Below, one piece after another: positions 48,051 to 57,503 of a DNA stretch of 64,000 bases. Location: the NCBI RefSeq assembly GCF_000230895.2, contig NC_016604.1, positions 5,084,001 to 5,148,000 on the forward strand, written 5' to 3'. The translations under genes and the position numbers were made by a program. The DNA comes from Mycolicibacterium rhodesiae NBB3. Its GTDB lineage: Bacteria; Actinomycetota; Actinomycetes; Mycobacteriales; Mycobacteriaceae. Within the stretch, counting starts at the first letter, position 1. The number at the start of each line of letters is the position of its first letter. The notes beneath the pieces are model-generated. The model had not been told where the DNA came from. It saw only the letters and a list, made by a program, of their open reading frames with translations, and did not search any database.

Positions 48051-48076
48051 GGGCGGATTCAGGCGGTGGCTGCAGC
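48051..48076. repeat. IS left inverted repeat
   Basis: Begins GGGCGGATTCAGGCGG and ends GCTGCAGC; the transposase stop lies in it. Twenty of 26 bases match the reverse complement of 49475-49500. Confidence 0.8.
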
Positions 48077-49447
48077 GTATGCGGACGGGTTTGAGAGTAG
48101 TCGGTGGAGTTCTTCGGCGGGTGTGCGGAACCCGTGGCGTTTGCGGGGCCGTCCGTTGAGCTCGGTGGCTACTTGATCGAGGAACCCGGGTCCCCAGAAC
48201 GACAGGTCAGTCCCTTTCGGGAAGTACTGACGCAGTAAGCCGTTGGTGTTCTCGTTGGTGGCACGTTGCCAGGGGCTGTGCGGATCGCAGAAGTAGATCG
48301 GCAGACCGGTGGCTTTGGTGATCGCGCTGTGTTGGGCCATTTCGGTGCCTTGGTCCCAGGTCAGCGAGCGACGCAGTATTTCGGGGATCTCCACGATCTT
48401 GGCGGTCATCGCGGCAGCGACGGTCTCGGCAGTGTGATCGACGGGCAGATGCAGAAGCAGGACAAAACCGGTCGTGCGTTCCACCAGGGTGCCGATCGCG
48501 CTGGCGTTGGCGCTGCCCATGATCAGGTCGCCTTCCCAGTGTCCGGGGATGGCGCGGTCATCGGCCTCAGCGGGGCGTTCGGTGATACTGACCATGCCCT
48601 CTTTGAACCGTCTCCGCTCAGCTATCTGATTGCGTCCGTGTGGCTTTCGCTTGATCCGACCGGTCCGCAATGCCGACTTGAGGTCTTTGGTCAACTCGCC
48701 GCGCAGTTGAACGTAGAGACCCTGGTAGATCGTTTCGTGGGACACCCACATCTCCGAATCGTCGGGAAAGTCCAGTCGCAGACGACCCGCGATCTGCTCC
48801 GGGCTGCACCGCTGTTGCAAGCCTTGCAGAACCTCGGCCAGCAGTGCCGGATTCCTGACCAGCTTGCGCACTTTGGGTCGCTTCCGATTGGCATCGGCCA
48901 CGTCTTGACCGACTCTGGCGCGATACCCCGACGCGGTCTGTCCCCGGGCGATCTCCCGACTGATCGTGTCTTGATGCCGGCCCAGTAGATCCACCAATTG
49001 CGCAGCCGTGTAGCCGTTCTCCAGCAGCATCTCCAGACGGCATCGCTCGGTGAATGTCAACGCAGGACGACAGCGAGCACTCCCATCGACGACGGTAAGA
49101 ACCTCGGCTGCAGCGATGGGAACTGTGGTTCTGGGCACATAACCAGCCTGTTTGACCCAGCGTCGGCCGGCGATCTCCGACACGCCGGCGCCGAGCGCAG
49201 CCTGCGTCACTGACGCCCCAGCTCTCATCGCCGCCCAGAACGCCTCCCGCGCCTGCGCGGAGTACCTCGTACCGAAGTGCCTGGTTTGCGCCTGATAACC
49301 AGCGGCGCGAGCCCATCTGTCGCCCGTGTCGCGAGCCACCCCGGCCACGGTCGCCGCCGCAGCCCACGACGATCCCGCATTCACCGCCTCAAAGAACGCC
49401 AACCGAGCCGACGCCGGTGCTTGCTGGCCCTGCCCTCGAAAACCCAT
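48059..49447 (-). CDS. IS30-family transposase
   Basis: 462 residues from ATG 49447. Two N-terminal DNA-binding units in tandem (RLAFFEAVNAGSSWAAAATV and FWAAMRAGASVTQAALGAGV) precede the IS30 helix-turn-helix (RCRLEMLLENGYTAAQLVDLL). The DDE core has HWEGDLIMG, TWDQGTEM and NENTNGLLRQYFPKGTD, the last with the catalytic Glu. The frame is complete, so the enzyme may be active. Length is a little above the family norm because of the extra N-terminal unit. Confidence 0.92.
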   Translation of the reverse strand: MGFRGQGQQAPASARLAFFEAVNAGSSWAAAATVAGVARDTGDRWARAAGYQAQTRHFGTRYSAQAREAFWAAMRAGASVTQAALGAGVSEIAGRRWVKQAGYVPRTTVPIAAAEVLTVVDGSARCRPALTFTERCRLEMLLENGYTAAQLVDLLGRHQDTISREIARGQTASGYRARVGQDVADANRKRPKVRKLVRNPALLAEVLQGLQQRCSPEQIAGRLRLDFPDDSEMWVSHETIYQGLYVQLRGELTKDLKSALRTGRIKRKPHGRNQIAERRRFKEGMVSITERPAEADDRAIPGHWEGDLIMGSANASAIGTLVERTTGFVLLLHLPVDHTAETVAAAMTAKIVEIPEILRRSLTWDQGTEMAQHSAITKATGLPIYFCDPHSPWQRATNENTNGLLRQYFPKGTDLSFWGPGFLDQVATELNGRPRKRHGFRTPAEELHRLLSNPSAYAAATA

Positions 49448-49474
49448 CGCAACAACACCCCTAACCAATCAGGT

Positions 49475-49500
49475 GCTGCAGCGACCACTTGAGCCTGCCC
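49475..49500. repeat. IS right inverted repeat
   Basis: Forward strand GCTGCAGCGACCACTTGAGC and on to CCC at 49500; partner of 48051-48076. Confidence 0.8.
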
Positions 49501-49548
49501 CGCACCTCGGCACTATTTCGCGCACGCTCGCGCAACTCAATGAGGGCG

Positions 49549-49878
49549 TCAGCGCGGTGAATACATGATGATCCCGACGCCCACCAGCGCCACCACAGCG
49601 CCTATGAAGTCCCACCGGTCGGGTCGAAAACCGTCGGCGACCATTCCCCACAGCAACGACCCCGCGATGAAGACTCCGCCATATGCGGCCAGCACGCGCC
49701 CGAAATGCGGGTCAGGCTGAAACGCCGCGACGAACCCGTACGCGCCCAGTGCGATGACGCCGGCTCCGATCCACGCCAGGCCACGTTGCTCACGTACGCC
49801 TTGCCATACGAGCCACGCGCCGCCGATCTCCAGGAGTGCGGCCAGCACGAACAACGCGACCGATTTCAGCACCATCAT
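49549..49878 (-). CDS. YnfA/UPF0060 small membrane protein
   Basis: 109 residues, four helices: VALFVLAALLEIGGAWLVWQ, WIGAGVIALGAYGFVAAFQ, RVLAAYGGVFIAGSLLWGMV and FIGAVVALVGVGIIMYS. The pattern with EIGGAWLVWQ and AAYGGVFI is that of YnfA, a relative of small multidrug-resistance exporters. Role as efflux protein is suggested only by family. Start ATG 49878. The IS lies close beyond its 3' end. Confidence 0.85.
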   Translation of the reverse strand: MMVLKSVALFVLAALLEIGGAWLVWQGVREQRGLAWIGAGVIALGAYGFVAAFQPDPHFGRVLAAYGGVFIAGSLLWGMVADGFRPDRWDFIGAVVALVGVGIIMYSPR

Positions 49879-49958
49879 TGCTACCAGCGTGCCGCGACCG
49901 TGCGGGAAATCGCGTCTAGACACGGTGTGTCGGCCGCTGACACGCTCGGTCGCGGGGA

Positions 49959-51920
49959 TCAGGTGGTTTGGTTGCGATTCCACTCCACCCAGCCGACGCC
50001 GGTGCGTCCGTCGGCCGTGGCGACCCTCGCCCATGCGCGCGGGAAGTGACTGATCCGCCCGTCCGGTGAGGTGAGCAAGACCGGTGCGTGTCCCCGGATG
50101 TTAACGGTGGCGACGAGGTCACCCGGGTTGTAGGTGATCGTGGTCGACACGGGTAGCCCATTGTCGGCGAAGGACGCCTCCGCTGTGACTCCCTGCAGTT
50201 CGACCAATGCCTCCCCGGCCCGTTGCGTGTACCCGATGCCGATGGGTGGCGCGCCAGGGATTCGGATATCGACGCCGTGGACGTGGGTCCCGTCGTCGAG
50301 ATGCAGTGCGCTCCACACCCAGTCCATCGACCACCAGTCGCGGACACCCCAGGAATGATCACGTTGGCCGGGAACGCCGTCGAAGGTGTACTCGTGTCCG
50401 TCGACGGTCACGCTCCCCGACACCGTGCACGGGATCTCGTACCGAGGGGTGATCCGGTATTGGTACGGCACCCCGACCGTCTTCCAGACCAACCGCATCG
50501 TCGCCTCGACGGGCCGCCCCGGCTGTCCATGCAGAAGCTCGGACGGATCGTCGTACGCCTGCCCGCTCCCCCGCACCGTCACCCGATAGGTCTGCAGCGG
50601 TTCGGCGGCCTCGAGGGTGAGCTCGATCGCGCCGGTGTTCTCGAAATCCAGCAGTGCCACGGTCGGCATGTCGGGCCCGCACAGCAACGCGTTGACCCAC
50701 GTGGTGTTCTCGTTGGGCATCAGACCCAGCCGCACCCATCCGCCGATCTCCTGCTGCGGGTCGGCGAAGTCGAAATACCAGCTCTCGCTCCACAGCGGCT
50801 CGTCACCCGCGGTATGCGCCTCTTCGTCAGCCGGATGGGGTGTGAGCGGTTGTGGTGCAACAGGTTCCGGCAGCGTGTCCAGCGCGCCGGTGTCGAGCAC
50901 GTGATCTGCGTGCCTGGCCAGCATCGTCATGAACATCTCGTCGCCACGTTCCGTTTGCGCGACGAGCATCGAGCTGACGATCGCCATCATCACGCCGAAG
51001 AAGCTCTGCCTGCGCACCCCGTCGCGCACCTCGTCCAGACTGATCGCCGCACCGGTGCCGAGCGCCTCGTGGTACGCCCGCAGCAGGGCGTCGTAGTTGT
51101 CTCGGCGCAGTTCGCTCGGTAGCGCGCAGCCGATGAAGTACGCCACGTCGGTCATGGCCGGACCCCACGTGACCGTCTGCCAGTCCACTACCGTCAGTGG
51201 CCGATCGGCGCCAGGCTGACCGAAAAGCATGTTGTCCAGCCGATAGTCACCGTGGACGAGGCCCATGATCCTGTCGCTACTGCCCTCGGCTTCCAGGTAT
51301 GCGTCGAAGCAGCCGACGAGCTGCTCACATACCGCGCGATGCTCTGGTGCGATCTGGCCGGCGTATCGGTCGAGGAATCCGGCGTACAGTGTCGCGATCA
51401 GTCCCTGATTCATCGGCGCCTCGCGGTTGAGCCAGTCCGCCTGCGCCATCGACGCGTCACCGAATGCCGGGGCATGCAACCGGGCCAGCTCGGCCAGCGC
51501 CAACTTCGCCTCTTCGATTGTCGCGCCGCGGAGTTCGTCGCCCACAACCGCCGGCGCCGCGTCACTGAGAAGAAGGTGGAAAGCGCCGGTGTCGGGCGCG
51601 AACCCCGCCGAGTAACAGGCCGCGACGGGCCCACCGCCGATCGTCGGCGCGACATCGGTGTAGAAGCGCACCTCGCGTTCGTACAGGCCAAGCGCCAGTC
51701 CTGTCTGCCTGCTGGCCTGATCGGTGGCCGCGACCTTGAGCACAACCGACGACGGTCCGGGATCGCCGGAGGGGCGGGTCAATTCGACGCGGTAGCACTC
51801 ACTCATCTGCCCGGTGCCGATGCGTTCGAAGGTGAAGTCGGTGACGGTTGTGCCCAGTGCGGCGCTCAACCACGCGGCCGTCAGATCCGACGGCCGCTCG
51901 ATGACGTCAGTGGTGTGCAC
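49959..51920 (-). CDS. Phosphotransferase-like protein fused to a DUF7064/7065-like lipocalin-type domain
   Basis: 653 residues from GTG 51920. The first 330 residues are a small-molecule kinase fold of the APH/EcKL type: FERIGTGQMSECYRVEL loop, ELARLHAPAFG, catalytic VHGDYRLDNMLFG and metal-binding VVDWQTVTWGP are intact. The rest from about 370 (WSESWYFDFADPQQEIGGWV, VPGQRDHSWGVRDWWSMDW) resembles a hydroxylase/CrtC-like beta-barrel found with such kinases in actinobacteria. The kinase would phosphorylate an alcohol or carboxylate, and the second domain may bind the lipid-like substrate. It overlaps the amine oxidase stop by 14 bases and is probably cotranscribed. ATG 51968 is an alternative start. 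Confidence 0.75.
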   Translation of the reverse strand: MHTTDVIERPSDLTAAWLSAALGTTVTDFTFERIGTGQMSECYRVELTRPSGDPGPSSVVLKVAATDQASRQTGLALGLYEREVRFYTDVAPTIGGGPVAACYSAGFAPDTGAFHLLLSDAAPAVVGDELRGATIEEAKLALAELARLHAPAFGDASMAQADWLNREAPMNQGLIATLYAGFLDRYAGQIAPEHRAVCEQLVGCFDAYLEAEGSSDRIMGLVHGDYRLDNMLFGQPGADRPLTVVDWQTVTWGPAMTDVAYFIGCALPSELRRDNYDALLRAYHEALGTGAAISLDEVRDGVRRQSFFGVMMAIVSSMLVAQTERGDEMFMTMLARHADHVLDTGALDTLPEPVAPQPLTPHPADEEAHTAGDEPLWSESWYFDFADPQQEIGGWVRLGLMPNENTTWVNALLCGPDMPTVALLDFENTGAIELTLEAAEPLQTYRVTVRGSGQAYDDPSELLHGQPGRPVEATMRLVWKTVGVPYQYRITPRYEIPCTVSGSVTVDGHEYTFDGVPGQRDHSWGVRDWWSMDWVWSALHLDDGTHVHGVDIRIPGAPPIGIGYTQRAGEALVELQGVTAEASFADNGLPVSTTITYNPGDLVATVNIRGHAPVLLTSPDGRISHFPRAWARVATADGRTGVGWVEWNRNQTT

Positions 51921-53849
51921 TGGTCGACGTCGTGTGGCACATGTCGGGTGGCGTTCCGACGACATCAAGGGACGGGTTGCGGTCGAAGAATCCGAATGGT
52001 TTGAGCCAGAACGACACGATGTCGACAGGCATCACCGGCCAGTCCTCCGGCCGGGTGATGTGGTGGATGCCGAACACGTACCACATCACGACGTCGGTGT
52101 TGTCGATGGAACGGTTGGCCAGCGTCCATTGTGCCAAGCCGGTGTCCTTGGCGGACTGATTGACGAATTCGCCAGCAGGCCAACGTTCGTCGGGATGGTT
52201 CGGGGTCACCCACAGAGTATGGCCGATGACGCTGGCGCGCTCGATGACGGGTGAGTCGGGGTCGAACATCGGCGGGATCGCCCCGCTCGGCACCAGCTTG
52301 TATGCCGGATGGGTGCCCAGGCCGTTGGTCACGTTCGGGTTGACGATCTTCCATGTGCGTTGAGTGGCGAAGTTGACCAGCTGTTTGCCCTGACTTTCGG
52401 TGTGCAGCGGAATGCTGCGAGTGACCAGCGAGAGGCCGTAGGGATTGTCCGGCCCCATCGGTTCGGCGTGGGATTCGGTCATGCAGACGGTGTTGTCGGT
52501 GCCGTCGATGTCCATGTCGAGCCGGGCGACCAGGAAGTGCTGGTGGTACGGCGCGTAGGTGCGTTCGTCGACCAGGGTGCCGTTGGGGTGCGGCTGGCCG
52601 GGCGCCACCGGGGTCGTGACCATGATGCCGGTGGCCCGGATCTCGCACTCGATGTTGCCGTCCTGATAGAGCCGCCAGTAGATCAGGTACTCGTAGTTGG
52701 CGACGTCACGTGCGAGGACACCGTGAGCCTGCGCATCCGGCGCACCTCGGCGCCGATGTCGTGGTCGACGTGCTTCCACAGCACCGCGTTGTCTTCCTCG
52801 TGGATGCAGATCGCATTGGTGATGGTGTACGGCTCACCCTTGCTGTTGTGCAGCACCGCGTCGAGATACCGGATCTCGCCGAGGCAGTCGCATCCCAGTT
52901 CCAGCGACGTGGTCATGAAGCCCAGACCCCACTCGCCGATGTCGAAGGCGGTGCGCCGGTAATGATCCTCCGACGAGTCGCGGTAGGGCACGATCATTTC
53001 GGCAAGCGATATCCGGTGGGCGACAGAGCGTTCCCGATCACCGTCGCGGTAGGTGATGGCGTGCAGGGTCATCCCCTCGCGGTGGTTGAAGCCGACCCGC
53101 AGAGACCAGTTCTGCCAACGCAGCAGGTTGCCGTCGAGTGTGAACGACGGTCCCTCGGGCTGTTCGATGTGCAGCGGCTTGAGCGGCTCCCTGCGCGACG
53201 CCGCGCGGATGGCCTCGGGGATCAGCTTCGGCACGTATTCGCCCATCACCGCGGGCTTCTCGACCCCGCCGGTGTCCTCGACGCGCAACAATTCCATGGC
53301 GTTGAGGTCGATGACGCAGTGCAGTCCGCTGACGAGATTGGCGTATGGACTGCCGCCTGCGGTGTCGCGCAGCCAGGTGTCGGACCAGCCGATCCGCCGG
53401 TCACGGTACTCCGGTGGCGCGACCGCGTTGCCGTAGGTCCACGTGTCGAAGAAGACAAGGTCGATGTCGGTGATGCCGCGCTTGCTCAGCGCAGCCGCGA
53501 CGTCCGGGTGCGACCGCAGCAGCTGGTCGCACTCGGCGAATTCGTCCACGGTGAAGTTCGCCTGCACGCCGGGAATGTGTTCGAACGACTCCACCTTGTC
53601 CTCGGTCAGCGACACCGTGCACTTGTATGTCGCGTTGGCGGCACGCTCGAAGCAGGTGACCCGCGCCCGTCGCGCCGGTGCCGCTCCCCCACCGTCGAAC
53701 TCGCGCAACTGTGCCTTGCTCGGCTCGATCATCTCGATGGACGCGTACCGCCAACCGTCGCCGACACCGTGCTCGCGCTGCAAGATGGACGCGACCGCCG
53801 TGAACTCATCGCCGCTGAGCGGATCCAGGGGGTATGCCACGGCAATCAC
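51907..53849 (-). pseudogene. Copper amine oxidase gene with a one-base frameshift beside the cofactor Tyr
   Basis: Two frames together make an almost full copper amine oxidase (about 645 residues). The first part, from GTG 53849 to 52683, holds the N-terminal domains and ends ...RRLTVSSHVT followed by a wrong tail. The second, in another frame and entered at about 52704, continues VANYEYLIYWRLYQDGN. One base lost near 52703-52705 explains the break. NYEY is the motif in which the first Tyr becomes topaquinone. The copper ligands HQH (HQHFLVARLDM) and FGIHH are intact. The enzyme would turn primary amines into aldehydes, ammonia and peroxide. A sequencing error is possible. It sits between a carboxylesterase and the kinase fusion. 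Confidence 0.85.
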
Positions 53850-53927
53850 GCAACCACATCCCCGCCCTCATGCGCAGCGATTTCCGGCACGCAGGCCCTA
53901 CCGCTTCTTGCGTGCGCGGTGACGGAT

Positions 53928-55436
53928 TCAGCGGCCGGCCAGCGTGAATCCCTCCCACACCTCCCGGCGAGATGCGTGCGGGTCGAACTCGACGCGAGGC
54001 TTGCGGTCGAAAACCTTCACTGCCCGTTCAGGGTTCTCGTATGCCGGCCAGCCCTCACCGGGCACTCCCGTGCGGGCAAAGGCGCGCCAACGCGACTGCA
54101 CGTCGTCACTGACACGCAAGGCCACCTTGCGATCGGCCGCGGCGGTGAGGAGCTTCCCGAAAGTTGTTCGGTAGACGTCGAACACTGCCAGCAACTCCGT
54201 CGCATGTGTGGCGCCCAGCCCTGACCAGCGCAACGTGCGCGGCGCGTAGTCGTAGCGGTAGAGGTAGACCGGTGCGTGCCTGCTGTGCGCTTCGGCGATC
54301 TGCCACGCCGCTGACCCGAACGCGAAGTCGCCGCCGAACTGGATACACGCCGCAGGGTCGGGATAGCCCGGGTATGCGGCGGTGATCCGTTCTCGCTCTG
54401 CGGGTTCCGTTGCAGAGAGCAGCCGTTCGATCATCGGCTCCGTCATCGGCAGCAGCTTGAGGAAGCGGCCGAACAGACGGGCCTCTTCGGCGTTTGTGCC
54501 CACGATCAACGGCACCTGGTGGGCGTGCCCGTCTCGCATCGCCTCGACAGGGTCACGCGGCAAATACTCGCTTCCGCTGGTGGGGCCGGCGGCGAACGCG
54601 CCGAGCATCTCGCGCTGGCCCTCGACGATGAGCCGTTCGAAGGCCGTCACCAGTTCGGTCGGCCTGGCCGTCATCAAGGCGGTCGCCCCCTCGCCCGGGC
54701 CGGCGCCGAGAAGCTCCGCGAATATGGTGGCGTACTCCGCCGCAATCTCCGAAGTGCGAACCATGCCCGCGGCCGGACTCTCGGAAATCGCCTGGGCGAA
54801 AAGGCCTTTGGCGGCAGGAACGGCCAACAGCGTCGCCACCGCGTGTGCGCCTGCACTCTCGCCGAAGATAGTCACGTTGTCCGGGTCGCCGCCGAAGACC
54901 GCGATGTTCTCGCGGACCCAGCGCAGCGCCATCACCAGGTCGCGCAGATAGAGGTTGTCGTCGAAGGTGTGCTCTTGGTTCGACAACGACGACAGGTCAA
55001 GACATCCCAGCGCTCCCAGCCGGTAGTTCACCGACACGTATACGCAGCCATTGCGCGCCAGCGCTGCGCCGTCATAGATCGGCGTCGCCGAACTTCCCAT
55101 GAAGTAGCCGCCGCCGTGGATGAACACCATGACCGGCAATGACGTGTCGGGTGGCGATGAGGGGGCCACGACATTGAGGGTCAGACAGTCTTCGCTCATC
55201 GGCTGATACCGGCCGGGGGCAAGGAGCGTGTACATGCGCTGCTGGGGCGCGCAGTAGCCGACACCGTGGCAGTACCGCACACCGGGCCACGCCTGGACGG
55301 GTTGCGGTGCGCGCAGTCGTAGCTGACCCACCGGCGGCTTGGCGTACGGGATCGCGCGCCACCGGTTCACCCCGTCGCGTGTGAAGCCCTCTATCGTGCC
55401 GGAGGCGATTGTTGCGCGGACCGTGTGTTCGTGCAT
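53928..55436 (-). CDS. Type-B carboxylesterase
   Basis: 502 residues. GVNRWRAIPYAKPPVGQLRL near the N-terminus, MSEDCLTLNVVAPS, oxyanion motif FIHGGGYFMGS, nucleophile GESAGAHA (Ser about 200), EEARLFG and final GLGATHATEL (His) define the family. It hydrolyses ester bonds of small molecules; no signal peptide is seen. It lies upstream of and in the same direction as the broken amine oxidase and kinase fusion, so a shared catabolic job is possible. Confidence 0.9.
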   Translation of the reverse strand: MHEHTVRATIASGTIEGFTRDGVNRWRAIPYAKPPVGQLRLRAPQPVQAWPGVRYCHGVGYCAPQQRMYTLLAPGRYQPMSEDCLTLNVVAPSSPPDTSLPVMVFIHGGGYFMGSSATPIYDGAALARNGCVYVSVNYRLGALGCLDLSSLSNQEHTFDDNLYLRDLVMALRWVRENIAVFGGDPDNVTIFGESAGAHAVATLLAVPAAKGLFAQAISESPAAGMVRTSEIAAEYATIFAELLGAGPGEGATALMTARPTELVTAFERLIVEGQREMLGAFAAGPTSGSEYLPRDPVEAMRDGHAHQVPLIVGTNAEEARLFGRFLKLLPMTEPMIERLLSATEPAERERITAAYPGYPDPAACIQFGGDFAFGSAAWQIAEAHSRHAPVYLYRYDYAPRTLRWSGLGATHATELLAVFDVYRTTFGKLLTAAADRKVALRVSDDVQSRWRAFARTGVPGEGWPAYENPERAVKVFDRKPRVEFDPHASRREVWEGFTLAGR

Positions 55437-55511
55437 CCCTCGACGTTAGCGGTTGCCCCTTGCCGCCGCGCCTGGACGGGATCGGCGCGTCGGCCCGCTA
55501 GCCTGGCCGGT

Positions 55512-56192
55512 ATGCGGGTGGCTTGGCTGATTTCGATTTTGTTGCTGGTAGCAGGGTGTTCATCGTCGACCGACGGGGAGGCCGAGCGGATCACACCGAT
55601 CCCGCCCAACAGCAGCAGACCGTCGTCGTCGACGACCACCCCGTCAACGAAAGCGCCCACCAAACCACCCGACCCGGGTGCCCCGGTGGCCGAGGTCACG
55701 GCCTGGATCGAGGCGGGGAAGACGGTCGATGCGGCGCAGTATCACGTCGCCATGCGAGAAGGGGTGACCACCGACCTCGGCGAGGACGTGGCGTTCGTCA
55801 CCCCCTCGGGCAAGACGAACTGCATGACCGACTCGAAGTACAGCGGCGGGGCCCTGGCGTGCCTGGTCGAGCTCACCGACCCACCACCGCGGCCGGCGGC
55901 CGCGTATGGCGAATGGAAGGGCGGCTGGGTCGACTTCGACGGGACCACGGTCGACGTCGGCTCTGTGCACGGCGACCCCGGCCGGTTCACAGCGGGGACG
56001 GGACCGCAACTGCCCTATGGTCAGGCGATCGGTTTCGGCGACTACCAGTGCCGTGTGGATCCCGTCGGTCTCTACTGCGCGAACCGTGCGCACAACACGG
56101 CGGTCCGTTTCAGCGACGCAGGCATCGAACCGTTCGGATGTCTGCAGCGGGTTACCGCACCGCCGGACATCGGCGAGAAATTCAGCTGCTGA
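55512..56192 (+). CDS. Hypothetical lipoprotein
   Basis: 226 residues. Signal ISILLLVAGC with lipobox LVAGC, then a Ser/Thr/Pro linker (PSSSTTTPSTKAPTKPPDPG) and a compact domain with VTPSGKTNCMTDSKYSGGALACLVEL and YQCRVDPVGLYCAN containing six cysteines likely to make disulfides outside the membrane. I recognise the style from mycobacterial secreted proteins but not a function. Divergent from the esterase; its end overlaps the efflux gene by 11 bases. Confidence 0.78.
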   Translation: MRVAWLISILLLVAGCSSSTDGEAERITPIPPNSSRPSSSTTTPSTKAPTKPPDPGAPVAEVTAWIEAGKTVDAAQYHVAMREGVTTDLGEDVAFVTPSGKTNCMTDSKYSGGALACLVELTDPPPRPAAAYGEWKGGWVDFDGTTVDVGSVHGDPGRFTAGTGPQLPYGQAIGFGDYQCRVDPVGLYCANRAHNTAVRFSDAGIEPFGCLQRVTAPPDIGEKFSC

Positions 56193-57108
56193 GCAGCGGT
56201 TCGTGGGCCGGGTAGGCATGCACGACCACCGACCCGATCTTCGGAATCGCGTGTGTCAGTTCATGTTCGGCGTCGTGGGCCACGGCGTGCGCATCCGAGA
56301 GGGTCATCGACGCATCGACGTCGAGTTCGGCATCGGCCTCGAGTCGATGCCCGACCCAACGCATCCGTAGGCGCCGGACGCCGCGTACGCCCGGTCGCCC
56401 CGACAGCACTGTGTGCGCCACGTCGACCAATTCGGGGTCGATACGATCCAACAGCCTGCCGAACACATCACGTGCTGCAACGATCAGCACGATGCCGATG
56501 GCGCCCGCGATGAGCAATCCGACGATCGGGTCGGCGATCGGAAACCCCAGTCCCACTCCGACTGCACCCGCCACCACGGCGAGTGACGTCAAACCGTCTG
56601 CGCGAGCGTGCATTCCGTCCGCACGCAGAGCCGCGGACCCGATCTGGCGGCCCACCCGGATCCGGTACACGGCGACCACTTCGTTGCCGATGAATCCGAC
56701 AATGCCCGCCGCGATCACCAAACTCAGATGGCTCGGCGGCACCGGATCGATGAGTCGGCGCACCGCTTCGACGGCCGCGACGAGTGCGGAGATCGCAATG
56801 GCCGTCACCACGAACAGCCCCGCCATGTCTTCGACCCGACCGAATCCGTAGGTGTAGCGGCGGGTGGCGGCACGCCTGCTCATCGCGAACGCGATCCACA
56901 GTGGCACGGCGGTCAGAGCGTCGGAGAAGTTGTGCACGGTGTCGGCGAACAGTGCGACCGATCCAGACAGAACGACGATGGCCACCTGCGCAAGTGCGGT
57001 GACGCCGAGTACGACCAGGCTGATCTTCACCGCGCGGATGCCCGCGGCGCTGTCGCGCAACGCATCGTCGACGCGGTCAGAATGGTTGTGAGAGTGCCCG
57101 ACCCCCAT
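56182..57108 (-). CDS. Cation diffusion facilitator (metal efflux) protein
   Basis: 308 residues. Six helices, with the metal sites FADTVHNFSDALT (H and D in helix 2) and ADGMHARADGLTSL (helix 5), then the cytoplasmic C-terminal domain with RWVGHRLEADAELDVDAS. The N-terminus MGVGHSHNHSD is His-rich, usual in zinc/cobalt exporters. The start is overlapped by the ArsR gene stop (TGATG), so a metal-sensing repressor and its exporter are made together. The exact metal is not readable. Confidence 0.92.
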   Translation of the reverse strand: MGVGHSHNHSDRVDDALRDSAAGIRAVKISLVVLGVTALAQVAIVVLSGSVALFADTVHNFSDALTAVPLWIAFAMSRRAATRRYTYGFGRVEDMAGLFVVTAIAISALVAAVEAVRRLIDPVPPSHLSLVIAAGIVGFIGNEVVAVYRIRVGRQIGSAALRADGMHARADGLTSLAVVAGAVGVGLGFPIADPIVGLLIAGAIGIVLIVAARDVFGRLLDRIDPELVDVAHTVLSGRPGVRGVRRLRMRWVGHRLEADAELDVDASMTLSDAHAVAHDAEHELTHAIPKIGSVVVHAYPAHEPLLSS

Positions 57109-57494
57109 CAGCCCACGCCTTTTTCGTGCAAGACCCGCAGCTCGCGCTCCTCCAGATGGTGCGCCGGCACCCCGCCCGTCGCATGCTCGGCGTTGTGCAC
57201 TGCGTCGGTGACGAGCTGGCGGACGTGATCGTTCTCCAGCCGGTAGAACACCTGCGTGCCCTCGCGGCGCGTGCGCACCAGGTGTGCCATGCGGAGCTTG
57301 GCGAGGTGCTGGGACACCGACGGCGGCGGCTTGCCGACCTGCGCGGCGAGGTCGTTGACGGACATCTCGCGGTCCGCCAACGCCCACAGCAGCTGCACCC
57401 GGGTGGCGTCGGCCAGCATCCTGAACACTTCGACGACCAGATCCGCCTGGTCGTTGGCCAACCGGCGACCGCAGACCCTTTTATCTGCATTCAT
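57108..57494 (-). CDS. ArsR/SmtB-family metal-sensing repressor
   Basis: 128 residues from ATG 57494. Winged helix: ADATRVQLLWALADREMSV, KPPPSVSQHLAKLRMAHLV and TRREGTQVFYRL. In the last helix ENDHVRQLVTDAVHNAEH has His residues that line up with those of the CzrA-type alpha5 metal site, though the first Asp is Asn and one His is displaced. So it probably binds zinc, cobalt or nickel at a slightly changed site. It should release the DNA when bound to metal and switch on the coupled efflux gene. Confidence 0.88.
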   Translation of the reverse strand: MNADKRVCGRRLANDQADLVVEVFRMLADATRVQLLWALADREMSVNDLAAQVGKPPPSVSQHLAKLRMAHLVRTRREGTQVFYRLENDHVRQLVTDAVHNAEHATGGVPAHHLEERELRVLHEKGVG

Positions 57495-57503
57495 ACGCAG
57501 ATA
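57482..57503. promoter_or_regulatory. Palindromic operator overlapping the arsR-like start codon
   Basis: TATCTGC, eight bases, GCAGATA is a perfect inverted repeat. The start codon (57492-57494) lies in its spacer, and its right arm overlaps the -10 box. Binding here would block both polymerase and initiation. Confidence 0.7.

Larger units (their letters stand above)
48051..49500 (-). mobile_element. IS30-family insertion sequence, about 1450 bp
   Basis: The element is bounded by 26-base inverted repeats (48051-48076 and 49475-49500) that match at 20 of 26 positions, with a perfectly shared inner GCTGCAGC. It contains a single complete transposase gene read leftward. It lies in the space between two chromosomal genes and does not seem to break either. 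A target duplication was not certain; CGC at 48047-48049 and 49501-49503 is a possible three-base duplication. Confidence 0.88.

Noticed and set aside
52683..52779. Programmed frameshift in the amine oxidase
   Set aside because: No slippery heptamer or following structure was evident, and relatives of this family are not known to recode; a lost base is simpler.
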